From: Kiloniella laminariae DSM 19542
GTDB lineage: Bacteria > Pseudomonadota > Alphaproteobacteria > Kiloniellales > Kiloniellaceae
Length of the DNA: 64,000 nt
Direction: 5' to 3'
NCBI RefSeq assembly: GCF_000374005.1
Contig: NZ_KB893171.1
Span: forward strand, 76,157 to 140,156
Shown here: in pieces, positions 29,630-39,148 of the stretch
Position numbering within the stretch: position 1 is the stretch's first letter
How the letters are laid out: each line of letters starts with the position of its first letter
Notes under the pieces: generated by a model
What the model saw: only the letters and a program-made list of their open reading frames with translations
Database searches by the model: none
What the model was told of the DNA's origin: nothing
Program-made: the position numbers and the translations under genes

Positions 29630-31231
29630 ATGCGGGATCTGGGAAAGTTTGACTATATAATTGTCGGTGCGGGCTCTGCAGGTTGCGTGCTCGCGAACCG
29701 GCTTTCTGCAAATCCGGATAATTCGGTACTGCTTCTTGAAGCTGGGGGCAGTGACAACTATCACTGGATACATATCCCCATAGGCTACCTCTATACCATC
29801 AACAACCCGAGAACGGACTGGTGCCTTTCGACGGTGGCGGAAAAAGGTCTGAACGGGCGTAAACTTGGTTACCCGAGGGGCAAGGTTATCGGAGGCTGTT
29901 CCTCAATCAACGGCATGATCTATATGCGGGGGCAGGCTCGGGATTATGATCAATGGCGCCAGATGGGCAATCAGGGCTGGGGCTGGGATGATGTTCTGCC
30001 CTATTTCAAAAAAGGCGAGAACCATCACCGGGGCGAAGGTGAATTCCACGGTAGCAAGGGCGAGCTGCGGGTCGAAGAACAAAGGCTGTCGTGGGAAATT
30101 CTTGACGGTTTTCTGGATGCTGCGGTGGAAACAGGTATACCGCGGAGCCAGGATTTCAACCGGGGAAATAATGAAGGGGTTGGCTATTTTGAGGTAACCC
30201 AGAAAAAGGGATTTCGCTTCAGTGCGGCACGGGCGTATCTGCACCCCGTAATGGGACGCAAGAATCTCACTGTGCTTACGGGGGCAGAAGTGCAAAAAAT
30301 CGAACTGGAAGGAAAGAAAGCCAGGGCTTTGTCCCTCACCGTCAAAGGTGAAAATGCCCGGGTTTCCGCGGGCAGGGAAATCATCTTGTCGGCCGGAGCC
30401 GTGGCCAGCCCTGTTCTGCTCCAGACCTCGGGTATTGGGCCTGGAGAGTTGCTAAAGCAAAACGGGGTGGAGGTTCTGCATGATCTTCCGGGGGTCGGAC
30501 AAAACCTGCAGGATCATCTTCAGATCAGGACAGTATTCCGGGTTTCAGGGGTTAAGACACTGAACGAGATGTCGCATAGCTTGTTTTCAAAAATTGGTAT
30601 GGGAATTGATTACGCCCTGTTCCGTCGTGGTCCCCTGTCAATGGCACCAAGCCAGCTGGGTTGTTTTGCCAAGAGCGACCCGGCCCTGGAAACCGCGGAT
30701 CTGGAATACCATGTTCAGCCCCTTTCTACAGACAAACTTGGCGATCCGCTTCATGACTTCCAGGGTTTTACCGCTTCAGTATGTAATCTGCGCCCTGAAT
30801 CCCGGGGATATATCCATCTGGATGGTCCGGATGGTCGGCTGAAGCCAATTATTGCTCCCAATTATCTTTCCACAGATAAAGATCGTCTGGTTGCGGCTGA
30901 AGCAATCAGGTTGACCCGCCGGATTTGCAATGCCTCCTCCTTTGCCAGGTACAGTCCGGTTGAACACCTGCCCGGAGCAGGCATTACTTCAGATGAGGAT
31001 TTGGCAAAAGCGGCAGGAGATATCGGAACGACAATCTTTCACCCGGTTGGGACCTGTAAGATGGGGTCAGATCCCCAGGCTGTTGTGGATGAACAGCTGC
31101 GGGTGATCGGGATTGAAGGACTGCGTGTTGCCGATGCCTCGATCATGCCGACAATTACGTCTGGGAACACAAATGCCCCGACCATGATGATTGCCGAGAA
31201 AGCAGCTGATCTGATCCTTTCGGCAGATTAA
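29630..31231 (+). CDS. GMC family FAD-dependent oxidoreductase (choline/alcohol dehydrogenase type)
   Basis: 533 residues from ATG 29630, selected over ATG 29603 because a G-rich ribosome site precedes it and the Rossmann strand follows directly. The FAD motif is GAGSAG at 13-18; GMC signatures are YPRGKVIGGCSSING and SAGAVASPVLLQTSGIGP; the catalytic His is in FHPVGTCKMG and the second in SGNTNAPTMMIAEKAA. It resembles BetA/AlkJ-type enzymes that oxidise alcohols to aldehydes. No betaine-operon genes are near, so substrate is unknown. Confidence 0.92.
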   Translation: MRDLGKFDYIIVGAGSAGCVLANRLSANPDNSVLLLEAGGSDNYHWIHIPIGYLYTINNPRTDWCLSTVAEKGLNGRKLGYPRGKVIGGCSSINGMIYMRGQARDYDQWRQMGNQGWGWDDVLPYFKKGENHHRGEGEFHGSKGELRVEEQRLSWEILDGFLDAAVETGIPRSQDFNRGNNEGVGYFEVTQKKGFRFSAARAYLHPVMGRKNLTVLTGAEVQKIELEGKKARALSLTVKGENARVSAGREIILSAGAVASPVLLQTSGIGPGELLKQNGVEVLHDLPGVGQNLQDHLQIRTVFRVSGVKTLNEMSHSLFSKIGMGIDYALFRRGPLSMAPSQLGCFAKSDPALETADLEYHVQPLSTDKLGDPLHDFQGFTASVCNLRPESRGYIHLDGPDGRLKPIIAPNYLSTDKDRLVAAEAIRLTRRICNASSFARYSPVEHLPGAGITSDEDLAKAAGDIGTTIFHPVGTCKMGSDPQAVVDEQLRVIGIEGLRVADASIMPTITSGNTNAPTMMIAEKAADLILSAD

Positions 31232-31324
31232 ACGATCGTGACAGGGAAAGATTCTCTGCCCGTTTGATAGAGGTCAGGTGGTCTTGTGGAATGACTTCTC
31301 TTTAATTTCAGAACGCTAAAGGGC

Positions 31325-31342
31325 CTGTCACTGAACTGTAAT
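31325..31342 (+). promoter_or_regulatory. Pho box (PhoB binding site)
   Basis: CTGTCAC and CTGTAAT are direct repeats with an exact 11-bp period, joined by TGAA, matching the PHO consensus (CTGTCAT-N4-CTGTCAT). It lies about 117 bp before the pit-type gene, whose product moves phosphate. Confidence 0.7.
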
Positions 31343-31458
31343 ATATAAGTCATGAAACAGTCATTTGTCATTTAAATGCAATGAAACTATCACATTTCAA
31401 CATTGCTTCCTCGGCCCCACGCTGCAGCGGGGTTTTGTATCTGTGAAAGTTGAAAAAG

Positions 31459-33030
31459 ATGCCGACTTCAGATCAGCCTGATAACTCCTCCTCCGGGGCC
31501 TCTAAAAAAGCCCATCTTTCAAAACCCTCCCTCGACAAGGACCTGAGCAAGATTGTCTCGATGGAAGAGGCAACCCGCTCGCTTTCCCAGCACCTCATGG
31601 CCCCAGGTCTTGCTGTCTTGTTCCTGGCGGTCGCTGGTGGATTTGCCAGTGTTCTGATCGGTGCCCAGCCCAACGCCGTCTTTGTTGTTGTCGCTGCGAT
31701 TCTGGGGGGCTATATGGCCCTGAATATCGGGGCCAACGATGTCGCTAATAATGTCGGGCCGGCGGTTGGTTCCAAAGCACTTACCATGACGGGCGCCTTG
31801 ATTATTGCGGCGGTCTTTGAAAGTGCGGGTGCCCTGATCGCCGGGGGCGATGTTGTTTCAACGATTTCCAAGGGAATTATTGATCCGTCACTTGTGTCTG
31901 ATAGCCAGACCTTTGTCTGGGCGATGATGTCTGCGCTGCTCGCTTCTGCGCTCTGGGTCAATCTTGCGACCTGTATCGGGGCACCGGTTTCGACCACACA
32001 TGCGGTTGTTGGTGGGGTAATGGGAGCCGGGATAGCGGCGGTTGGTTTTGGTGCGGTCAACTGGGGAACCATGAGCGCGATTGCTGCGAGCTGGGTGATT
32101 TCTCCCTTGCTTGGTGGTGTGATTGCCGCTCTCTTTCTGGCCTTTATCAAGAACAATATCATCTATCGTGATGACAAGATTGCTGCCGCCCGTCGCTGGG
32201 TTCCTGTATTGCTTGCGATCATGGCCAGTGCCTTTTCCTGTTACCTGCTGATGAAGGGGCTGAAGCAAATATGGAAGCCGGGGATTGCCTACATCACTCT
32301 GATCAGTGTTGCTGTGTTTGTTCTCGCTTATGTAATTCTCAAGCCGATGATCAGGAAACAGTCTGAGGGTATGGAAAACCGCAACCAGTCGCTGCGGGAA
32401 CTGTTCCATCTCCCCCTGATTTTCTCGGCTGCCCTGTTGTCGTTTGCGCATGGAGCAAATGATGTCGCGAATGCGGTTGGACCTCTTGCCGCGATCCTGC
32501 ATGCGGCGCAGTCAGGTGATATTGCGGCTAAGGTACAGCTGCCGATTTGGGTCATGATTATCGGTGCTTTCGGGATCAGCCTCGGGCTGTTTCTCTATGG
32601 ACCCAAATTGATCCGGATGGTGGGGGAGAAAATCACCAAGATGAACCCGATGCGGGCTTATTGCGTGGCTTTGTCAGCGGCTATAACCGTAATCGTGGCT
32701 TCGGCACTTGGTCTGCCCGTTAGCTCTACGCATATCGCTGTCGGAGCTGTTTTCGGGGTTGGGTTTTTCCGCGAATACTATACGAGCAAAAGCAACCGTC
32801 GTCGACAGTATGTAAAAAAGCACAGCCGGGCTGTTCTCGATGGTATGAGCGAAGATACTGATGATGAGGATGACGGGAAAGATACGGTTTATGATCAGGA
32901 AGATGTTGCGCGGCGCAAACTGGTCCGGCGGTCCCACTTTACGACGATCATCGCAGCCTGGGTGATTACGGTGCCTGCAGCGGCATTGCTTTCAGCAGGG
33001 ATTTTCATTGTGATAACATTGATCTGGTAA
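31459..33030 (+). CDS. pit: PiT family inorganic phosphate transporter
   Basis: 523 residues from ATG 31459 (an upstream TTG at 31450 is in frame). The duplicated PiT signatures are GGYMALNIGANDVANNVGP in the first half and FAHGANDVANAVGPLAA in the second, with GAPVSTTHAVVGG and GLPVSSTHIAVGA motifs. About 10-11 membrane segments are present. An acidic loop (residues about 465-480, EDTDDEDDGKDT) lies near the C-terminus. It imports metal phosphate with protons or sodium. A Pho box upstream suggests PhoB control. Confidence 0.95.
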   Translation: MPTSDQPDNSSSGASKKAHLSKPSLDKDLSKIVSMEEATRSLSQHLMAPGLAVLFLAVAGGFASVLIGAQPNAVFVVVAAILGGYMALNIGANDVANNVGPAVGSKALTMTGALIIAAVFESAGALIAGGDVVSTISKGIIDPSLVSDSQTFVWAMMSALLASALWVNLATCIGAPVSTTHAVVGGVMGAGIAAVGFGAVNWGTMSAIAASWVISPLLGGVIAALFLAFIKNNIIYRDDKIAAARRWVPVLLAIMASAFSCYLLMKGLKQIWKPGIAYITLISVAVFVLAYVILKPMIRKQSEGMENRNQSLRELFHLPLIFSAALLSFAHGANDVANAVGPLAAILHAAQSGDIAAKVQLPIWVMIIGAFGISLGLFLYGPKLIRMVGEKITKMNPMRAYCVALSAAITVIVASALGLPVSSTHIAVGAVFGVGFFREYYTSKSNRRRQYVKKHSRAVLDGMSEDTDDEDDGKDTVYDQEDVARRKLVRRSHFTTIIAAWVITVPAAALLSAGIFIVITLIW

Positions 33031-33053
33031 CTCGTTTTATCCCTGTATTGTGG

Positions 33054-33082
33054 AAAAGGCTCCTGATAGGGCCTTTTTCTTT
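33054..33082 (+). terminator. Rho-independent terminator of pit
   Basis: Seven-bp stem AAAAGGC / GCCTTTT with a 10-base loop and a T-rich tail. It ends where the convergent phosphatase gene's stop codon begins. Confidence 0.75.
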
Positions 33083-33741
33083 TAGGGCTCCTGATTGATG
33101 ACGAAGGCAAGAGGAGCTGCATTCAGATAGCCAACGCCCCATGAACTCTGATCGGTAAAGGGATCATTTTCAGGGGTGTAATAATCAAGCCGGGTCAAGG
33201 ACAGGTTGTCGATGGCGAGACCGAGGGCTTTTTCCGGGCTGAGATCAAGAGCTTTCGCAACGGCTGCCCGAATGGTGCCTCCGTGGGCTATCACAACAAT
33301 GTCCTGGCCCTGATGATCGTGATTCAGACGGTCGATAGCTTTGTCAGCCCGCTGCATCAGGTCAACAAAACTTTCGCCGCCGGGAGGAGCTTCTGAGGCC
33401 GGAGCCAGCCAGAAACGATGCCAGATTTTGTTCCGTTTCTCCTCGAGTTCCTTGTGGGTCATTCCTTGCCAGTCACCAAAAGATTGTTCCTGGAATTCGG
33501 GTATTTCGTTAAAGGACGGTTCGGGAAGAAACGTTTTTTGCCGACACAAAGCTTCTGCCGTCTGTCGGGTTCGCAGCAGAGGCGTCGTAACCCAGATTGC
33601 TTGCTCTGGAAGACGGTTGGCCAGGGCAGAAAAGGCTCTGAAATCGCTGCAATCGCAGTTCAGATCGGCATTGCCATAGATCGTACCGTTGTTTTCGGTC
33701 ACCGGAGCATGCCGGATCCACCACCATCTGGTTCTGGACAT
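33082..33741 (-). CDS. cobC: histidine phosphatase family protein, probable alpha-ribazole phosphatase
   Basis: 219 residues. The phosphohistidine motif appears as WWWIRHAPV near the start, with the second catalytic histidine in IVVIAHGGTIRAAVA. The fold is that of phosphoglycerate mutase-like enzymes. The adjacency to cobS (41 bp upstream on the same strand) supports assignment as CobC, which removes phosphate from alpha-ribazole phosphate or cobalamin phosphate. The first motif has A instead of G after RH, seen in many alphaproteobacterial CobC proteins. Confidence 0.78.
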   Translation of the reverse strand: MSRTRWWWIRHAPVTENNGTIYGNADLNCDCSDFRAFSALANRLPEQAIWVTTPLLRTRQTAEALCRQKTFLPEPSFNEIPEFQEQSFGDWQGMTHKELEEKRNKIWHRFWLAPASEAPPGGESFVDLMQRADKAIDRLNHDHQGQDIVVIAHGGTIRAAVAKALDLSPEKALGLAIDNLSLTRLDYYTPENDPFTDQSSWGVGYLNAAPLAFVINQEP

Positions 33742-33782
33742 TCTTAGTTACTCTATCTGGTAATATGGCCGCGGGGTTGATC

Positions 33783-34616
33783 CTAGGTGATATACCCCAG
33801 GGCAGCAATATAGACCGCGATTTCACAAAACTGGGCTGTTGAACCCAGCACATCGCCACTATACCCTCCAATTTGCCGGAAACTTAACCAGGAAAAGAGC
33901 GCGGTTGCGAGAAGCGACAGGCAAATAGCGAGTACAGCTATGGTAAAGGGTAAAAGGCTGAAGCACAGAATCAGGCAGATGAGGAAAGCTGCGTAACTGC
34001 TGCGAAGTTTGGGCTTGTCGGCCTGTGCAGCTAAGCCGCTTTCGCGGGCGAGAGGAAGATGGCTCATCATCAGGGGAAGATATCCCCGTGCAATGATATG
34101 GGCTGCGATCAGAACACTTGCTGCAGCATTGCTGGTGATCGCCCCTTCCTGATCCATTGAGCCAAAATCGATCAGGCCAGCGATCAGGGCTGTACGCAAC
34201 AAGAGAGATAGACAGAGGGCGAGAACACCGTAACTCCCAACCCGGCTGTCTTTCATGATCTCGAGTTTACGACTGCGGTCATGGCTGCCGCCAAAACCGT
34301 CAGCGACGTCGGCAAGGCCGTCTTCGTGAAGCGCGCCCGTCACCATAATGGTGACGGTTATGGCCAGAAGAGCACTGACAAGTGCAGGAAGGTGTAACAG
34401 ATCCGAAAGCGTTAAGATCAGAGCACCTGTAAGACCGACAATAAGCCCGACAAGTGGAAAGGCCCAGGAAGCTGCGGCAAGGGACCGTTCAACCGGACGT
34501 CCCTGTGCATCCAATGGATAAGACACAGGAATGCGGGTGAGAAAGGCAAACGCTATTCTGATGTCCTGAGTCAGTAACTGGAAAGGGATGGAGGAGATCA
34601 GTTGCCGGATATTCAT
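33783..34616 (-). CDS. cobS: adenosylcobinamide-GDP ribazoletransferase
   Basis: 277 residues, integral membrane. The family motif GALHEDGLADVADGFGG and the early FLTRIPV are clear, with several hydrophobic helices. It joins alpha-ribazole to adenosylcobinamide-GDP, the last major step of B12 assembly. It is divergent from cobT (209 bp apart), the enzyme that makes alpha-ribazole phosphate. Confidence 0.94.
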   Translation of the reverse strand: MNIRQLISSIPFQLLTQDIRIAFAFLTRIPVSYPLDAQGRPVERSLAAASWAFPLVGLIVGLTGALILTLSDLLHLPALVSALLAITVTIMVTGALHEDGLADVADGFGGSHDRSRKLEIMKDSRVGSYGVLALCLSLLLRTALIAGLIDFGSMDQEGAITSNAAASVLIAAHIIARGYLPLMMSHLPLARESGLAAQADKPKLRSSYAAFLICLILCFSLLPFTIAVLAICLSLLATALFSWLSFRQIGGYSGDVLGSTAQFCEIAVYIAALGYIT

Positions 34617-34825
34617 GGTAGCCTTCGTGGAGTGAACTGGAGGAGATGCGACAAATAGCGGAGCAAAGTGTCAAGACAAAGTCCAGGGGCTATGTTATGG
34701 CTTTGCGGCAAGATTACAAAATCAGACGCAACAGTTGCCGTGCAGATTTGCTGCTGTAAAGCGTTTTGCGTGTTTATGGACAGAGGTTTTTGCCAAGAGG
34801 TAAAAATCAGGGAGAGATACTGACA

Positions 34826-35857
34826 ATGGTTGATGTGGCTTCGATTTCCACACTGAATGAAGTTCATGTTCTGCTCAAGGAACTGCCTGGCCCGGACAGG
34901 GCGGCTGCGGCAAAGGCGGAAGAGAGACAGAGTCAGCTGACGAAACCTCTGGGAGCACTTGGACGCCTGGAAGAACTGGCAATTTGGCTTGCTTCCTGGC
35001 AGGGCAAGGCAAAACCTCAGATCGAACGACCTTTCACCGCTGTCTTTGCGGGAAATCACGGTATTGCTGCCAAGGGCGTTTCGGCCTATCCGACGGAAGT
35101 AACGAAACAGATGGTTGCAAATTTCATTCACGGCGGGGCTGCCGTGAATCAACTTTGCGGTCTGGCGGATTCTGATCTGCGGGTTTACGAGCTGTCGCTG
35201 GATGAACCAACAGCCGATTTTAGCGAAGCTCCTGCCATGCCGGAAGATGACTTTATCCGGGCTATGGCCTACGGCATGATGGCCGTCGAAGAGGGTATTG
35301 ATGTCCTGGCCCTCGGGGAGATGGGAATTGGGAATACCACCTCGGCAGCGGCAATCTGTACAGCGCTTTACGGGGGAGATGCCGGAGATTGGGTTGGTCG
35401 TGGAACCGGTGTTGATGATGCCACGCTCAAGCTGAAAAGGGATCTGGTTAATCAGGCAATGGAGCTGCATAAAGCAGATTTTGCCAAAGATCCCCTGCAA
35501 ATTCTGCGCTGTGTTGGTGGTCTGGAACTGGCAGCCATTGCCGGTGCTGTGGTCGCGGCCCGTCTTGCACGGACGCCTGTTCTTCTGGATGGCTATACCT
35601 GTACTGCCGCGGCAGCAGTTCTTCACGCGATTGATCCCCGGCTGCTGGACCATTGTGTTGTGGCCCATCAGTCAGTCGAACCTGGTCATGTGGCCCTGAT
35701 GGAAAAGATCGGGAAGCAGCCGCTGGTGAATTTTAACATGCGTCTGGGTGAAGGTTCCGGTGCTGTGCTTGCGATATTGCTGCTGAAGGCGGCTTGTGCG
35801 TGCCATAACGGCATGGCGACCTTTGCCGAAGCCGGTGTCAGCGGCCCGGCAGACTAG
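34826..35857 (+). CDS. cobT: nicotinate-nucleotide-dimethylbenzimidazole phosphoribosyltransferase
   Basis: 343 residues from ATG 34826, where a GGGAGAG ribosome site precedes; ATG 34766 in frame has none. The family motifs LTKPLGALGRLEELAIW, GNHGIAAKGVSAYP, LGEMGIGNTTSAAAI and RGTGVDD are intact, and the C-terminal LGEGSGAVLAI also fits. It makes alpha-ribazole phosphate from DMB for B12's lower ligand. Divergent from cobS. Confidence 0.95.
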   Translation: MVDVASISTLNEVHVLLKELPGPDRAAAAKAEERQSQLTKPLGALGRLEELAIWLASWQGKAKPQIERPFTAVFAGNHGIAAKGVSAYPTEVTKQMVANFIHGGAAVNQLCGLADSDLRVYELSLDEPTADFSEAPAMPEDDFIRAMAYGMMAVEEGIDVLALGEMGIGNTTSAAAICTALYGGDAGDWVGRGTGVDDATLKLKRDLVNQAMELHKADFAKDPLQILRCVGGLELAAIAGAVVAARLARTPVLLDGYTCTAAAAVLHAIDPRLLDHCVVAHQSVEPGHVALMEKIGKQPLVNFNMRLGEGSGAVLAILLLKAACACHNGMATFAEAGVSGPAD

Positions 35858-35884
35858 GTGGCGACTTTACCTTGCTGATCGATT

Positions 35885-35922
35885 AAAAAGCCTTCCGCTG
35901 AAAAAAGTTGGAAGGCTTTTTT
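35885..35922 (+). terminator. Rho-independent terminator of cobT
   Basis: Twelve-bp stem AAAAAGCCTTCC / GGAAGGCTTTTT with a 13-base loop and a T-tract. The A/T ends would also allow use on the opposite strand for the ABC-2 permease. Confidence 0.9.
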
Positions 35923-35943
35923 CTTGCCTGAAATATAGGGGAA

Positions 35944-36801
35944 TTATTCCCCGATCTGTAATAACAGCCCTCTTTTCCTCGCGACATGATAGGACCAGAT
36001 AAAGAGCCCCATGGCGATGGCAAGATAGATCGCGTTCAGTCCGAGAGAGTGCAGATAAAGTTCTAGATTGAATCCTTGATCAAACAGAATGGCACGCATG
36101 CCTTCAAAAACGGGGGCAGTTGGCAGACACCAGGCGATAGACTGTAACCAGCCGGGCAGGATATCAACGGGGTAGTAAATTGCCGAAACAGGCGCAATCA
36201 GAAAAATTGTCAGCCAGGCCATGGATTCTGCGCCGAGGCCAACCCGGAGTATCAGGGCACAAACCATCAGCCCGATTGACCAGCCCATAATCATGAGGTT
36301 GGAAAAAAACAGGACAAGCGGCAGGCCGAGTTCGTAAATTGACACCTCGTAAAAAAGGATGGCGATAAAGGTGGCCGGAAGAATGCCGATTAATGTTCTG
36401 ATGGCGCTCATGATCATCAGACTGCCAAGAAATTCTACCGGGCGCAGAGGACTGACAGCCAGATTCCCGATGTTGCGGGACCAGAGTTCTTCGAGAAAGG
36501 AAAGACTGAACCCGAGCTGGGCGCGAAAGAGTACGTCCCAAAGCAACACTGCGGAAACCAGTACTCCGGCCGCCTGGGCAACATAGGAACTGTTGGTGAG
36601 CAGGAACTGGGTGAAAAATCCCCAGATGACGATCTGAATAGAGGGCCAGTACATCAGCTCGAAAATTCGGGGCCAGGAAGCGCGCATCAGATAGAGGTGG
36701 CGCAAGAGAACGGCCTGCACCCGCATCAGGGAGGAGTCTTTTCTGATTAAGCGAATTTCTGTGTCTGAAGGCAGACTGTCCACTTGGGGGGAGCCGGGCA
36801 T
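35944..36801 (-). CDS. ABC-2 type transporter permease
   Basis: 285 residues from ATG 36801, preceded by GGGAGAT. About six membrane segments and the ABC-2 pattern (LWSRNIGNLAVSPLRPVEFLGSL; AWCLPTAPVFEGMRAILFDQG) are visible. It follows the ATPase gene with only one base between the stop and start, so the two form an exporter. Substrate unknown; this permease class exports lipids, drugs or polysaccharides. Confidence 0.88.
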   Translation of the reverse strand: MPGSPQVDSLPSDTEIRLIRKDSSLMRVQAVLLRHLYLMRASWPRIFELMYWPSIQIVIWGFFTQFLLTNSSYVAQAAGVLVSAVLLWDVLFRAQLGFSLSFLEELWSRNIGNLAVSPLRPVEFLGSLMIMSAIRTLIGILPATFIAILFYEVSIYELGLPLVLFFSNLMIMGWSIGLMVCALILRVGLGAESMAWLTIFLIAPVSAIYYPVDILPGWLQSIAWCLPTAPVFEGMRAILFDQGFNLELYLHSLGLNAIYLAIAMGLFIWSYHVARKRGLLLQIGE

Positions 36802-36802
36802 T

Positions 36803-37591
36803 TCAAATATCTCCCACTTCGAGATTTTCCCTTGGTTCTGTTGGCTCAGTCGGATCTGGCCTGTTCCGATCCCGGGCAATATCCAGAAATACCTCTTCGA
36901 GATTGGTGCGACTATAGCGCTGTAGCAGCTCTGAAGGGGTGCCCTGGTCGACAATCTTGCTTGATTTCATCATCAGGACATTGTCACAGAGGCGTTCAAC
37001 TTCGGACATATTATGGGATGCGAGCAGGATCGCTGCATTGGTCCGGCTCTGATAAGCCTTGAGATAACTTCTCACCCAGTCGGCGGTATCAGGGTCAAGG
37101 GATGCGGTGGGTTCGTCCAGCAACAGGATTTCAGGTTCGTTGATCAAGGCCTTGGCAACGGATACTCTTGTTTTTTGTCCAGCAGAAAGGCTGCCAGTCT
37201 GTCGTTTCAACAGGTCTTTCAGTTCCAGCTCTTCGCTGAGCAAGGCGATTCTCTCTCGGGCGTTGACGATTCCGTAAAGTTTGCAGAAAAATATCAGATT
37301 TTGCCGGACAGTCAGGCGTCGGGGCAGATCGACATAGGGCGAAGAAAAATTGATCCGGTGCATGATGGGAAAACGATCCCGAATGATGTCCTGTCCCAGC
37401 AATCTTATTGTTCCTGATGTCGGGAGAAGAACACCAAGCAGAATCGAGATTGTCGTGGTCTTCCCGGCACCATTACCTCCGAGCAGGGCGACAGTTTCGC
37501 CGGGTTTCACTGAAAAAGAAATGTTGCGAACAGCGAGAATCTCATCAAAGGATTTGCAGAGGTTCTCAACCTCAATTGAAAGTTGTGTCAT
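36803..37591 (-). CDS. ABC-2 exporter ATP-binding protein
   Basis: 262 residues from ATG 37591; a longer frame to 37693 adds cysteine-rich residues unlike the family. Walker A GGNGAGKTTT, the signature SAGQKTRVSVAKAL (with AGQK for the usual GGQ), Walker B ILLLDEPTASLDPDTADW and the H-loop ASHNMSEVERL are present. The N-terminus resembles CcmA/NodI-like ATPases. It is divergent from regB with 105 bp between, which invites a redox link. Confidence 0.9.
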   Translation of the reverse strand: MTQLSIEVENLCKSFDEILAVRNISFSVKPGETVALLGGNGAGKTTTISILLGVLLPTSGTIRLLGQDIIRDRFPIMHRINFSSPYVDLPRRLTVRQNLIFFCKLYGIVNARERIALLSEELELKDLLKRQTGSLSAGQKTRVSVAKALINEPEILLLDEPTASLDPDTADWVRSYLKAYQSRTNAAILLASHNMSEVERLCDNVLMMKSSKIVDQGTPSELLQRYSRTNLEEVFLDIARDRNRPDPTEPTEPRENLEVGDI

Positions 37592-37696
37592 TGTTTCTGT
37601 ATAGCATGTCCAATATTTATTTCCTGTCCTGTTTTGCTTTCTTCTGAAGTTTGTTACTGAAATAGCTGAAGAGCAAAAACAATCCCGGGCCACGTC

Positions 37697-39034
37697 ATGA
37701 AAACCTTATTTAAGCGAGAACTCGAGTTGGGGTTACAGCCTGACCAGGGCCGGGTACGTTTACGCACGCTGGTTTTGATCCGATGGCTTGCGCTTTGCGG
37801 GCAGACAACAGCCCTGCTTACTGTCCATTTTGGGATTGGGCTGGAACTGGAACTGGTTCCGGCTTTGCTCGTGGTGTTAACCTCTGGGGCGTTGAATGTT
37901 GCCCAGATTGCGACCCGCCCGGCTTCGTCCTGGCTGCGCAATAAAGAAGCAACCATGGCCCTGGCATTCGATCTGATGCAGGTCTCGGTGCTCTTGTCCC
38001 TGACAGGTGGATTGACCAATCCCTTCTCAATCCTGATTCTTGGACCTGTAACGGTATCTGCGTCGATTCTTTCCCGGCGCAGTACCTTGTGTTTGAGCGC
38101 CCTGGCCATCCTGATGGTATCGATTGATGCTTTCTGGTATATGCCTCTGCCCTGGCCGGAAGGGAGCTTTTTCCTGCATCCTCTGTATCTTTACGGGCTT
38201 TGGGCGGCACTGGTTTTTACCGCGATCTTCCTAGCGGTTTATGTGTCATCGCTGACTGAAGAAGCCCGATCCATGGGGCTGGCGCTGGTTGCATCCCAAA
38301 TGGCTCTGGCGCGGGAGCAGAAGCTTTCTGCCTTGGGTGGACTGGCTGCAGCAGCAGCCCATGAGTTGGGGAGCCCGCTTGGTACCATGCTGGTTGTTGC
38401 CAAAGAGATGAAAGAGGAATTGCCACCGGATGATATCTATCTGGCAGATGTGGAGTTGCTGATCAGTGAAATTTTGCGCTGTCGGGAGATTTTGCAAAAT
38501 CTGGCCACCTGGCCAGAAGAAGACGGGGGAGACCCCTATAATATTATTCCGATAGAAAGTTTGATTGAAGCTGCCATCATTCCCCACGAGAAGGCAGAGG
38601 TGACGACTGTGATTTCGGCAGGACCTGTGGACGAAAGCGATAGTTCGCAACCGATGGTGCGACGAAGTCCCGAGATCCTGCACAGTCTGGGTTTGTTTGT
38701 TCAAAATGCAATCCAGTTTTCACGGGGAAAGGTCGAGATATCCCTGCTATGGGACGAGCGGATGATCTCTCTTGCTATCCGGGATAACGGGCCGGGATTT
38801 GATGCGCAGATATTGCGTCAGCTTGGTGATCCCCTGCTGGGACACAAGGATAGAACGATCAAGGATCACGATCCCCGCAAGGAAGAGGACGGAGAACATA
38901 TGGGGCTTGGGGTCTTTATCGCAACGACGCTTCTAACGCACACGGGCGGCAAGATAACCTATGGCAATCATCCAGAAGGTGGCGCGCTGGTGAGTGTTGT
39001 CTGGCCTCGCCAGAGGCTTGAGGTTACTATCTGA
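37697..39034 (+). CDS. regB: RegB/PrrB/ActS-type redox sensor histidine kinase
   Basis: 445 residues with about five or six N-terminal membrane helices. The quinone-binding signature GGLTNPF is at 104-110, the H-box AAAAHELGSPLGT gives phospho-His222, and the redox-active cysteine is Cys262 in LRCREIL. The ATP domain has DNGPGF and GLGVFIATTLL. In Rhodobacter, RegB senses quinone redox state and cysteine oxidation to control photosynthesis, nitrogen fixation and respiration via RegA. Key positions match the known sensor, so redox sensing is likely intact. Confidence 0.94.
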   Translation: MKTLFKRELELGLQPDQGRVRLRTLVLIRWLALCGQTTALLTVHFGIGLELELVPALLVVLTSGALNVAQIATRPASSWLRNKEATMALAFDLMQVSVLLSLTGGLTNPFSILILGPVTVSASILSRRSTLCLSALAILMVSIDAFWYMPLPWPEGSFFLHPLYLYGLWAALVFTAIFLAVYVSSLTEEARSMGLALVASQMALAREQKLSALGGLAAAAAHELGSPLGTMLVVAKEMKEELPPDDIYLADVELLISEILRCREILQNLATWPEEDGGDPYNIIPIESLIEAAIIPHEKAEVTTVISAGPVDESDSSQPMVRRSPEILHSLGLFVQNAIQFSRGKVEISLLWDERMISLAIRDNGPGFDAQILRQLGDPLLGHKDRTIKDHDPRKEEDGEHMGLGVFIATTLLTHTGGKITYGNHPEGGALVSVVWPRQRLEVTI

Positions 39035-39148
39035 TATGCTTTGTGTTTTTTGCAGAACTGTCCGGCCTAATGGCTCTTTGACCCGCTGTGCCGGGATGCT
39101 TAAGATAGAACAATAACGATAAACAAGAACTCTAGGGGTTAACAGGTA

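Noticed and set aside
34617-34825. Cobalamin riboswitch between cobS and cobT
   Set aside because: No B12-box-like core (GCCACTG or the conserved AGYCMGGAGACCUGCC-type segment) was seen.
34613-35668. 351-codon minus-strand frame antisense to cobT
   Set aside because: cobT on the plus strand has all family motifs; the antisense frame has no recognisable domain.
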